64,000 bases of DNA from VRUE01 sp963720805 (GTDB lineage: Bacteria; Actinomycetota; Thermoleophilia; Solirubrobacterales; 70-9). Location of the stretch: assembly GCA_963720805.1 (NCBI GenBank), contig CAVRGT010000010.1:1-64000 (forward strand), read 5' to 3'. Of the stretch, positions 35,358 through 42,157 are shown piece by piece. A program made the position numbers and the translations under genes. Positions within the stretch are counted from its first letter, which is position 1. Each line of letters begins with the position of its first letter. The notes beneath the pieces are model-generated. The model did no database searches. It was given only the letters and a program-made list of their open reading frames with translations, and had not been told where the DNA came from.

Positions 35358-36421
35358 GCGCGCCCGAACTACGCATCGACCAGCTCTCCGGGCTGCCGGC
35401 GATCCTCGCCCCCGGGCGGGCGGCTCGGCCCGACAGCTTCAACCTGCCCAAGAGCGAACCGAAGGGACCGGAGAGCTGCCCCTTCTGCGAGGGACGCGAG
35501 GACCGCACGCCGCCCGAGGTCTACGCGACCCGGCCGGGCGGCGGCGAGGCGGACAGTCCGGGCTGGACGACGCGGGTGGTCCCGAACCTCTATCCGGCTC
35601 TGGCGAATGACGCGGCCGAGGGTTTGGCGGGAGGCCCGGAGTCAGCGGCGCGCTCGGGCGAGGCGGGCGCCTTCGCCAGCGCCGGGGATCCGCTGCTCGA
35701 GTCGCGCCGCTCCGGCGAGCCCGACCTCTTCTCCTCGCGCCCGGCGACCGGCACCCACGAGGTGCTGATCAACGCACCTGAGCACGTCACCGCATTGCAC
35801 GAGCTGAGCGCGGAGCAGTTCGCCGCTGCGGTCGAGACCTGGCGCGAGCGCATGCGCGCCCACGCCGGCGCCTCCTACGTACAGCTGATCGTCAACGAGG
35901 GCGGCGGCGCCGGCGCCTCGCTCGAGCACAGCCACGCCCAGCTCTACGCGCTCGACTTCGTCCCCGCCGCGGTGGCGCGCGAGCGTGAGCGAGTGGGCGC
36001 CTACGCCGAACGCACGCAGGGCGGCGGGCTGCTGAGCGAGATCCTGGTCGAGGAGATGCGCCGCAAGGAGCGGCTGGTCGCGATCGACGACGAGGCGGCG
36101 CTGATCTGCCCCTGGGCCTCGCGCTCCCCCTTCGAGTTGCGCGTGATCCCCCGCTCGGGCGCGGCCGGCTTCGCCGAGGACAGCGGCGGCGCAGCGATGA
36201 TCCACACCGCCCTGCGCCTGCTCGCCGCGCGCTTCGAGAGCTCGCCCGAGCTCAACCTCTGGGTCCGCACCGCGCCGCGCGGCGCCGAGCACTTCAACTG
36301 GCACGTCGACATCGCGCCGCGGCTCAGCATCAAGGCTTCCTTCGAGTTCGCGACGGGAGTCGACATCAACACTTACCCTCCCGAGCGCGCCGCCGCCGAC
36401 CTGCGCGAACTCGCGAACTGA
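35354..36421 (+). CDS. Galactose-1-phosphate uridylyltransferase-like (HIT superfamily) protein
   Basis: About 355 residues of GalT-like architecture: ELRIDQLSGLPAILAPGRAARP at the N-terminus, zinc-type CPFCEGRED, HEVLINAPEH, and the nucleotidyl-transfer motif EHSHAQLYAL with the catalytic His. Family members swap UMP between UDP-glucose and galactose-1-phosphate or use other sugars. No ATG/GTG/TTG precedes the conserved N-terminus; CTG at 35354, overlapping the slipin stop as CTGA, is the likely start, or translation is coupled. The first in-frame GTG (35576) would cut off the zinc motif. Confidence 0.78.
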   Translation: MSAPELRIDQLSGLPAILAPGRAARPDSFNLPKSEPKGPESCPFCEGREDRTPPEVYATRPGGGEADSPGWTTRVVPNLYPALANDAAEGLAGGPESAARSGEAGAFASAGDPLLESRRSGEPDLFSSRPATGTHEVLINAPEHVTALHELSAEQFAAAVETWRERMRAHAGASYVQLIVNEGGGAGASLEHSHAQLYALDFVPAAVARERERVGAYAERTQGGGLLSEILVEEMRRKERLVAIDDEAALICPWASRSPFELRVIPRSGAAGFAEDSGGAAMIHTALRLLAARFESSPELNLWVRTAPRGAEHFNWHVDIAPRLSIKASFEFATGVDINTYPPERAAADLRELAN

Positions 36422-36463
36422 ATCAACTTATCTATCTGCTGGATGGATAAGTTGATTCAGTTC
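36415..36463. repeat. 50-bp hairpin element, family 4, copy b
   Basis: Perfect 18-bp arms (36415-36432 and 36446-36463, GAACTGAATCAACTTATC) with a 13-base centre. The left arm includes the galT-like stop codon; the right arm ends seven bases before the next ATG. Related to 14846-14896 with compensated arm changes. Confidence 0.75.
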
Positions 36464-36470
36464 CTATCTG

Positions 36471-37097
36471 ATGCCGCCTAATCCCCGCCCAATTCCCCGC
36501 TTCATCGCCGACTCGACCCAGGAGGGGATCCCGCACGGGCGTTTTGCCGAGCGGCTCGGTGAGGCATTCCGCGAGGCCTGCAAAGGGATCGAGGACCTGC
36601 CGGAGGGCGTAGAGCCGCCCGCCGAGCTCGACTGGTACCCCGAGCGCGCCTGGGGCGGCCGCGTCTGGGTGCCGTGCACGGCCCGCACCGAGGGCCCGGC
36701 CGGCGCCCTGGAGTTCTTCGGCCACGTCTCATACGTCCAGGCCGAGCAGGGCGAGCCCTCCGAGCTCCGCGCCGCCGCCGACTTCACCGACGTCCTCGCC
36801 GAGGACAACCCCGACTGGAAGATCGACCTCAACGACGAGGTCGTCGGCCGTTGGCGCGGCGAGAACGGCCGGGCCGGCGCCGTCACCCTCGTCTGGGGCC
36901 GCCCCCTGGTGCAGAACGCCGTCGCCGCCACCGCCGAGCTCGACGGGGACACCGTCGACCAGGAGGAGATCTCCAACGGTCGCTTCACCCTGCTTGCCCT
37001 CGACGCGCTCGAGGCCTACGGCGACGACATCTTCATGCAGGTCAAGCTCTGGAGTCGGCGAGCAAAAGAGTTGGCCTCGGAGAGCTTGTACGCCTGA
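36471..37097 (+). CDS. Conserved-looking hypothetical protein
   Basis: A 208-residue soluble, acidic protein (pI-lowering runs such as AELDGDTVDQEEISNGRF) with many aromatic residues (DWYPERAWGGRVWVPC). Codon use matches the neighbours, so it is a native gene. It follows galT in the same direction after the family-4 hairpin. No motif recognised; the predicted beta-rich middle (GALEFFGHVSYVQAE) suggests a small-molecule-binding fold but nothing firm. Confidence 0.6.
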   Translation: MPPNPRPIPRFIADSTQEGIPHGRFAERLGEAFREACKGIEDLPEGVEPPAELDWYPERAWGGRVWVPCTARTEGPAGALEFFGHVSYVQAEQGEPSELRAAADFTDVLAEDNPDWKIDLNDEVVGRWRGENGRAGAVTLVWGRPLVQNAVAATAELDGDTVDQEEISNGRFTLLALDALEAYGDDIFMQVKLWSRRAKELASESLYA

Positions 37098-37318
37098 GCT
37101 GCGGTGAGCGCCGAGCGTGAGATCCGCGAGCTTCTGCCACCGGAGACGGGCCTGGCCTTCGAGGCGATGCGCGCGTCCACCTCGACTCCGGCGTCGAACT
37201 CGACCGAGCCGACGCGAACCGCCTCTACCTGAACGCGGGCATGGCCATCTCCGCGCACCACTTCGCGCGGTATATCGATTAGATAGAGCGACCCGTTCCG
37301 CTCCGCTACCGTGTCCCC
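37098..37318 (+). other. Possible gene remnant upstream of TA locus
   Basis: About 220 bases with no intact gene. A GTG-started frame reads MSAEREIRELLPPETGLAFEA before losing sense; an adjacent frame without a start reads RVHLDSGVELDRADANRLYL and on to HHFARYID with a stop at 37280-37282. Together they look like one short gene broken by a frameshift. Low confidence. Confidence 0.25.
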
Positions 37319-37495
37319 GTGGCATCGATTCAACAGCCGACCGAAGCGTCGAGGAGTCCTGCGGCCGCGGCCGAGGTGGTTCGCGTCCAGCGACTACGCG
37401 ATGACGCTCGACGGCCGATGAGCGTCAATCTGGCCGAGGGAATTGCGCTGAGTCACAAGCTGATGCAATTCGTAGGCTCCGCTCGTCCACATTGA
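37319..37495 (+). CDS. Small antitoxin-like protein (partner of NTase)
   Basis: A 58-residue protein from GTG 37319. Its C-terminal half (QRLRDDARRPMSVNLAEGIAL) aligns with the small protein at 55011-55172 (IRLEADRRAPMSERLARMHAL). Both end with a TGA that overlaps a TTG start of a nucleotidyltransferase as TTGA. The repeated arrangement is the evidence that this is a gene. Likely the antitoxin or regulatory half of a two-gene toxin-antitoxin module. Confidence 0.55.
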   Translation: MASIQQPTEASRSPAAAAEVVRVQRLRDDARRPMSVNLAEGIALSHKLMQFVGSARPH

Positions 37496-37968
37496 CCGAA
37501 GCGGCATTCGATCAACTCCTTCGCCGGCTCTCGGAGGCCGGCGTCGAGTTCGTACTGATCGGTGGGCTGGCCGTCAACGCCTGGGGGGTGGTCCGCGGAA
37601 CGAAGGACGTAGACATCGTCGTTGCCTCAGATGTCGAGAACCTCAAGCGGGTCGCGGCGGTAGCGACTGCAGCCAATGGCCATGTGCAAACCGGTGAATC
37701 CTTCCTCAGCAGCCAACCTTCGATCGCGGGCCAACTCGCAAGCGGCGAACAGGTTGCCATTGAGACCGAACTTGGTCGCCTGGACATAGTCCAGGGTCTC
37801 GACGGTGTTCCCGCCTTTGAGGAGCTACATGCTCGGGCCACACAAACCGAGGTTCTAGGCGTGAGAGTCGCGGTCTGTTCAGTTGAGGACTTGAAGGCCA
37901 TGAAGCAGGCCGCCGGGAGAACCCGCGACCTCGCCGACCTCGAGGACCTCGATGCTGCCGGCAGTTAG
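37492..37968 (+). CDS. Nucleotidyltransferase (AbiEii/DUF6036-like)
   Basis: A 158-residue protein with the minimal nucleotidyltransferase core FVLIGGLAVNAWGVVRGTKDVDIVV: the GG and D-x-D residues define the fold. The C-terminal VCSVEDLKAMKQAAGRTRDLADLEDL is the typical end of AbiEii-like toxins. TTG start overlapping the upstream small gene by four bases. A paralogue sits at 55169-55639. In known systems such enzymes modify tRNA or proteins; the target here is unknown. Confidence 0.75.
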   Translation: MTEAAFDQLLRRLSEAGVEFVLIGGLAVNAWGVVRGTKDVDIVVASDVENLKRVAAVATAANGHVQTGESFLSSQPSIAGQLASGEQVAIETELGRLDIVQGLDGVPAFEELHARATQTEVLGVRVAVCSVEDLKAMKQAAGRTRDLADLEDLDAAGS

Positions 37969-37988
37969 CTCTACGATTCGTTGATCCT

Positions 37989-38027
<39 letters not shown>

Positions 38028-38157
38028 ATGACCTGGAGAAGTTGCCATTTTTGGCTCTGTAATGCGAACTGCGGCACCCTTAACACGAGATCGGATGCCA
38101 CTGGATTACGCACGATTTGCGCGGGTTTGGGCAGCGAATGACTTCTGCTGCCCAATG

Positions 38158-38187
38158 GCTAACCCTTGACGCGCGTCAAGGGTTAGC
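38158..38187. promoter_or_regulatory. 30-bp perfect palindrome near left end of the element
   Basis: Arms GCTAACCCTTGACGC and its complement meet without a spacer. It lies 131 bases inside attL in a non-coding stretch (38028-38270). Candidates: an accessory site for integrase or excisionase, an operator for the element's regulators, or a replication/transfer signal. No second copy was found in the window. Confidence 0.55.
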
Positions 38188-38233
38188 TAGACTGCCTCAC
38201 ATCCCCCCAGTTCGCTTCGGCGGCTGGGATGCG

Positions 38234-38253
38234 GAGCCGCCTTCGGGCGGCTC
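38234..38253. terminator. UUCG tetraloop hairpin
   Basis: Stem GAGCCGCC/GGCGGCTC closed by TTCG, followed on the plus strand by TTGCGCTTT. It lies 18 bases past the end of the minus-strand NYN gene, so it probably ends that transcript, perhaps in both directions. Confidence 0.55.
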
Positions 38254-38270
38254 TTGCGCTTTATGGGCCT

Positions 38271-38924
38271 CTACCAGCTCTTGGGCTTGTGGATTGTGCC
38301 GTCCGCGTCCGTGAGCTTCTGTGGCAGCTGGGAAGCCGCCAACGCCCCAGAGCGGATCGGCTTGTAAAAGGACCCGGGCGGCAGATTCCTCGGCGAGAGC
38401 GCCCAGCTTCGGTTCTTGTGGGGATTGAGGACCCCCACCGGTGCGCCCAGTTCGCCACGGACGAACTCAACGGGAGTCTTTAGGTCGCTGTCGTTGGAGA
38501 TAACTACCGCGATGTCGTAGCGGGCGCGAAAACCGTCGATCAGCAAATGGCTCGCCAGGTTTACGTCCGAGCCCTTCTCCTCCGTGTTCCACACGAGCCG
38601 ACTGGGGGAGCCCTGCCGCGGCGGTCGCGCCAAGCGACGATTGACCTTGCGGGCCAGGAAGTGGCCGTAATGGATGCTGAGATCGGGGATGGTGGCCAGA
38701 GCACGCAGGTAAATCTGCTGCCGCTGGGCCTGCTGTGGATTGTTGGGGCGCGGCTGGACCCGAGCCGTGAAGTACCTGATCCCCACGATCTCATGGGTCG
38801 GCTTGAGCAAATGACGGCACAGACCCCCCAAGTCGAGCCACCGATTCGGCCCGTCCTTGAGCGCCCCGTAGTAGAGGTTGAACCCATCGACGTAGACCAT
38901 TGTCCGCTGTCGCGCCTTCGCCAT
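38271..38924 (-). CDS. NYN-domain (LabA/DUF88-like) nuclease
   Basis: A 217-residue protein with the PIN-like NYN core: MVYVDGFNLYYGAL (Asp), EKGSDVNLASHLLIDG (Asp) and IAVVISNDSDLKTPVEFV (Asp). These acidic residues bind metal for RNA cleavage in related proteins. ATG 38924 begins just before the first motif; the longer frame upstream overlaps the secreted gene's promoter. Cargo of the integrative element; a defence or regulatory RNase role is inference. Confidence 0.78.
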   Translation of the reverse strand: MAKARQRTMVYVDGFNLYYGALKDGPNRWLDLGGLCRHLLKPTHEIVGIRYFTARVQPRPNNPQQAQRQQIYLRALATIPDLSIHYGHFLARKVNRRLARPPRQGSPSRLVWNTEEKGSDVNLASHLLIDGFRARYDIAVVISNDSDLKTPVEFVRGELGAPVGVLNPHKNRSWALSPRNLPPGSFYKPIRSGALAASQLPQKLTDADGTIHKPKSW

Positions 38925-39023
38925 CGCGGCACCGTACTGCCTTTTCGTAGACGAAGTTCGAGCTGCGACGGCATACCGACTCAGTGTTCGCACCAGAAGA
39001 CGGTAGAGGTAGAGTCCGAGCCA

Positions 39024-39770
39024 GTGAAACACTGGACAACCCTGATCGGCTTCGTCCTCTGCGCGCTCGGCTTCGCGGTCGGGCCAGCCTCCGCCCAAGG
39101 CCAAGATGTCTATTTCCACGGATGCGGCGGGAACGGTGACCAGATCGAACCTGCCGAAATAGTTCTCACATGCGCTGACGCCAAGCTTCGAGTTGAAGCG
39201 CTCGAATGGTCGGCCTGGGAATCAGTGGGGGCACGTGCAACCGGAACGCTCACCTATCCGGATTGCCCACCTAAGGTTCCGCTTGTGCAGTGTCGAAGTT
39301 ATGCCCACGATCCGGTCACTTTCGAACTCTCACAGGCTGAGTATTGCCCTCGGTATCAATCTTGGGTCTTCACCCAAGCCTTGGTCATCGATGAAAGCGC
39401 CCCAACGCCCGCAACAAGGAACTCTCCCTTCCGATTTCCCTGTCCCGAACAGCGCCCTCCAAAGTTCTTTCTAGGCACCAACTACGCGAGTTCCCTCATG
39501 CGCAATGCACTGGGCAGACGTCCGGCGTTTGCGTTTTCCGCAGCCGGTGGCCGAAAGCTCCGCTGCAACCATCGGGTAGCCAAAGATCGGGTCAAGTGCC
39601 GCATGAGTTGGTATGTGGGCGACCTTGTTTTTTGGGGCCGGGGCGTGATCTGGATTACCTACCCTCAAAATAAGCCGTACTGGAATTTCTCCTACCGGAT
39701 TGTTCGATTTAACGAATACTGCGCGGTCGTCGGCGGCGCCGATTGCACGAAGGTCTTCGTCAAGCGGTAG
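39024..39770 (+). CDS. Secreted hypothetical protein of the element
   Basis: A 248-residue protein from GTG 39024 with a signal peptide (WTTLIGFVLCALGFAVGPASA). The mature region has several cysteines (HGCGGNGDQ, VLTCADAK, CPPKVPLVQC, YCPRYQ, FPCPEQ, LRCNHR, KCRMSW, YCAVVGGADC) that could form disulfides. Base composition is less GC-rich than flanking chromosomal genes, in keeping with transfer. No family recognised. Ends 11 bases inside the convergent XRE gene. Confidence 0.65.
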   Translation: MKHWTTLIGFVLCALGFAVGPASAQGQDVYFHGCGGNGDQIEPAEIVLTCADAKLRVEALEWSAWESVGARATGTLTYPDCPPKVPLVQCRSYAHDPVTFELSQAEYCPRYQSWVFTQALVIDESAPTPATRNSPFRFPCPEQRPPKFFLGTNYASSLMRNALGRRPAFAFSAAGGRKLRCNHRVAKDRVKCRMSWYVGDLVFWGRGVIWITYPQNKPYWNFSYRIVRFNEYCAVVGGADCTKVFVKR

Positions 39771-40014
39771 AGCTTGCCTCACCTTCGAGCTTGATGGTGA
39801 GCTTCGTCAGGTCGACCATCGACAAGTCAAGAGCCGCAGCAACCGCCTTGACGGTCGCCCAAGTCGGATTTGAATGGCCACGTTCGATCATCGACATGTG
39901 GCCAACCGTGATTCCGGCCTCTTGGGCGAGGGCTTCCTGGGTCGTGCCGCGCTCCTCGCGGAGTTGGCGGATCGCTTTGCCTAGGGCGGGCTGGGGTTGA
40001 TTTGAGCGGCGCAT
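39760..40014 (-). CDS. XRE-family HTH regulator
   Basis: An 84-residue protein that is almost entirely a Cro/C1-type helix-turn-helix: LGKAIRQLREERGTTQEALAQEAGITVGHMSMIERGHSNPTWATVKAVAAAL. Likely the regulator of the element, acting on the divergent promoter toward 40168 or on integration genes. Its end overlaps the secreted gene by 11 bases. Confidence 0.88.
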   Translation of the reverse strand: MRRSNQPQPALGKAIRQLREERGTTQEALAQEAGITVGHMSMIERGHSNPTWATVKAVAAALDLSMVDLTKLTIKLEGEASSTA

Positions 40015-40167
40015 CTGCTGGGCACGCTCTCAGACGCGGGCGCTTCGATCCACCTGCCGCAGCACTTGTGTTTCAGCAGAAGTTGCTGTAGCCTCGCCGG
40101 CCCAACGACAAAGCGCCCCCGCGCTGGTGGAACAGCCGGGGGCATGGCACAGGAGGTATGAGCTCCC

Positions 40168-40452
40168 ATGCACAACGAAGATATCCGGCCGGGCATGCCT
40201 ACGCCCGCCCAAGAGGACGAAATCATGCAGCGGTCGGTCCTCACGCAGGTGCTGGTCCTGCATCCCGCCCAGCTGACGATCTTGGAGCTTGCCCTTCGGG
40301 TCGAGACCGATCTGCGGAGCTGCGAACAGGACGCAGTAGAGCGAGCGATACGAGAACTGAGCCGCGATGGCCTGCTCTCCTGCGATTGCCGACGCCTGGC
40401 GCCGAGCCGGGCGGCTGTGCGCTTTGACGAGCTGCTCGGGGGCGTCTCCTAG
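40168..40452 (+). CDS. Small winged-helix-like protein
   Basis: A 94-residue protein. The part LHPAQLTILELALRVETDLRSCEQDAVERAIRELSRDGLLSCDCRRLAPSRAAVRFDELL has the helix-helix-wing order of a small winged helix domain. AGGAGG lies 12 bases before ATG 40168; another ATG at 40158 opens a different, less protein-like frame. Divergent from the XRE gene; the two probably form the element's control region. Confidence 0.55.
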   Translation: MHNEDIRPGMPTPAQEDEIMQRSVLTQVLVLHPAQLTILELALRVETDLRSCEQDAVERAIRELSRDGLLSCDCRRLAPSRAAVRFDELLGGVS

Positions 40453-40467
40453 GACCGCGGGAGCGTT

Positions 40468-40557
40468 CAGCGGTTTCTCGGGGGCCGGGGCGCAGGCCAC
40501 AGGGAGGTCGCGGAGCTTCTGGCTCCGCTTCCTGTCCCGGCCTCCGAGAAACTGCTG
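40468..40557. ncRNA. Candidate structured RNA (90-nt multi-stem hairpin)
   Basis: A long hairpin of stacked stems: CAGCGGTTTCTCGG pairs with CCGAGAAACTGCTG (13 of 14), then GGCCGGG with CCCGGCC, ACAGG with CCTGT, and CGGAGC with GCTCCG around TTCTG. It starts 16 bases after the stop of the small winged-helix-like gene and is followed by a T-free tract. Strand is undecided, though the plus strand continues the upstream transcript. Not recognised as a known RNA class. Confidence 0.5.
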
Positions 40558-40985
40558 ATGCGGCTCCGGATGAGACCAACAAATGAAGCCAACAACAAAA
40601 GAGACCAACCGAAACCCAAAAGCAAGAAGCCAAGACAAGAAGCAAGCCAACAAAGAACGAAGCCAAAACCAAAAGCCAAGAGAAGCAAGAAGAAGGACCC
40701 AAGAAAGCAGCCCAAGGAAGAACTCAAACAGCAACAACCCAACCACCGACACACTACGAATTGGGTTCCCGTGCCCCTCTTCGAGCAGCGTCCAATGACC
40801 GACTTAGCGTCCTCGGCGCGACGGGCTGACTCGACATTTGATGTCGCCGACCGGGCTGACCGACGGGTCCTGTCGCTCGTCGCGTTCGAGGACCGATGGC
40901 GTGACCTGATAGGAGCGTGCAAGAGCCCCACCCAGTTCTGTCCGCCGTCGATCCGTGACCGCAAGCCACTCCCCAAGGAGCGCCA
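40558..40985 (+). other. T-depleted, Lys-rich stretch and IS110 left end
   Basis: No convincing gene. Bases 40585-40754 contain one T in 170 positions; every plus frame is Lys/Gln/Asn-rich (such as KPKPKAKRSKKKDPRK). The rest, about 40760-40985, is probably the non-coding left end of the IS110 element, where IS110-group elements encode a bridge RNA. CGGGCTGAC is repeated at 40822-40830 and 40852-40860. Confidence 0.4.
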
Positions 40986-42029
40986 TTGATCACGATCGGC
41001 ATCGACCCCCATAAGCAAACCAACACCGCGGTGGCCGCCTCTGAGCTCGGCCAACAGCTCGCCGAGATCACCGTCGCGGCCAACGAGGCGGGCCAGCAAG
41101 AGCTGCTCGCCTGGGCGCACGGCCTCGGCACCGAGATCCGCTTCGCCCTTGAGGACTGTCGCCACGTCAACGGCCGCCTGGAGCGCTTCCTGGTGCAAAG
41201 CGGCGAGCCCGTCCTGCGGGTAGGGCCGAGGCTGATGGCCGGCGCTCGCAAGGGAGCGCGAACTCGCGGCAAGTCCGACGCAATCGACGCCCTGGCGATC
41301 GCTCGCGCGGCACTGCGTGAGGAGGCGCAGCTGCACCTCGCAAGCCACGATGAGGCCGCCCGGGAGCTGAAGCTCTTGGTCGATCACCGCGACGCCCTGG
41401 TGAGCGAGCGAACCGGGCTTGCTTGTCGCCTGCGCTGGCACCTGCACGACCTCGAGGCCGGGCTTGAGCCATCGGCCCGAAGCCTCGACCAAGCGAGCGT
41501 GCGGCGCGGCCTCTCCCAGCGCCTGGCTCGCCGCGAGCAGAGCGTGCAGGTGAGGATCTGCCGCGATCTGCTGGCCCGCATCGGCGACCTCACCCGTCGC
41601 GAGCGCCAGCTGGCCTCAGAGATCGGCGAGCGAGCGAAGAGTTATTGCCCACAACTGCTGGAGGTCCCTGGCGTCGCGCGCCTCACCGCGGGCAAGCTGA
41701 TCGGCGAGATCGCCGGAGCCACTCGCTTCAAGACCGACGCCCAGCTTGCCCACTTCGCCGGCTGCGCGCCGATCCCGGCCTCCTCGGGCAAGACCGAGCG
41801 CTATCGCTTCGATCGCCACGGCAACCGCCAGCTGAACGCGGCTTTCTACCGGATCGCCCTGACCCAGGCCCGGGTTCACCCTGGCGCTCGCACCTACCTG
41901 GCGAAGAAGCGCGAGGAGGGCAAGAGCACTGCAGAAGCGCTGCGCTGCCTGAAGCGCTTGTTGGTCCGGGTCGTCTGGAGAACACTCAGAACAGCCGGTG
42001 AGCCGCCGGTCTCACCCTCCCCAATTTGA
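40986..42029 (+). CDS. IS110-family transposase
   Basis: A 347-residue DEDD-type transposase. The RuvC-like N-terminal domain has IGIDPHKQTNTA and RFALEDCRH, and later KSDAIDALAIAR; the C-terminal Tnp20 domain has LLEVPGVARLTAGKLIGEIAG and HFAGCAPIPASSGKTERYRFDRHGNRQLNAAFYRIA with the nucleophilic Ser in ASSGK. TTG start at 40986, preceded by AAGGAG with a six-base spacer. Full length, so probably active. IS110 elements lack terminal inverted repeats, so exact ends are not visible. Confidence 0.92.
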   Translation: MITIGIDPHKQTNTAVAASELGQQLAEITVAANEAGQQELLAWAHGLGTEIRFALEDCRHVNGRLERFLVQSGEPVLRVGPRLMAGARKGARTRGKSDAIDALAIARAALREEAQLHLASHDEAARELKLLVDHRDALVSERTGLACRLRWHLHDLEAGLEPSARSLDQASVRRGLSQRLARREQSVQVRICRDLLARIGDLTRRERQLASEIGERAKSYCPQLLEVPGVARLTAGKLIGEIAGATRFKTDAQLAHFAGCAPIPASSGKTERYRFDRHGNRQLNAAFYRIALTQARVHPGARTYLAKKREEGKSTAEALRCLKRLLVRVVWRTLRTAGEPPVSPSPI

Positions 42030-42157
42030 TCTTGGAGAGGGAGATCCTTGACGCCGCTGGCTCACATAGGAGAGACCCTCCGGCTCCGTGCCTGGGCCGC
42101 AGTTTGGTGATCCCAAACGTCAGGAAGGCTTCGGCGTGATGGCGCTGGCGAAGTCAA

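Noticed and set aside
37275..37300. Sequence like the tRNA D-arm (GATAGAGCGAC) upstream of the first nucleotidyltransferase
   Set aside because: Only about a dozen bases match and no stem context exists; probably chance, unlike the 39-bp copy at 37989.
40030..40752. Hydrophobic minus-strand frame (possible membrane toxin)
   Set aside because: Hydrophobicity appears in all minus frames and is a direct result of the T-free plus strand, so it is not evidence of a protein.
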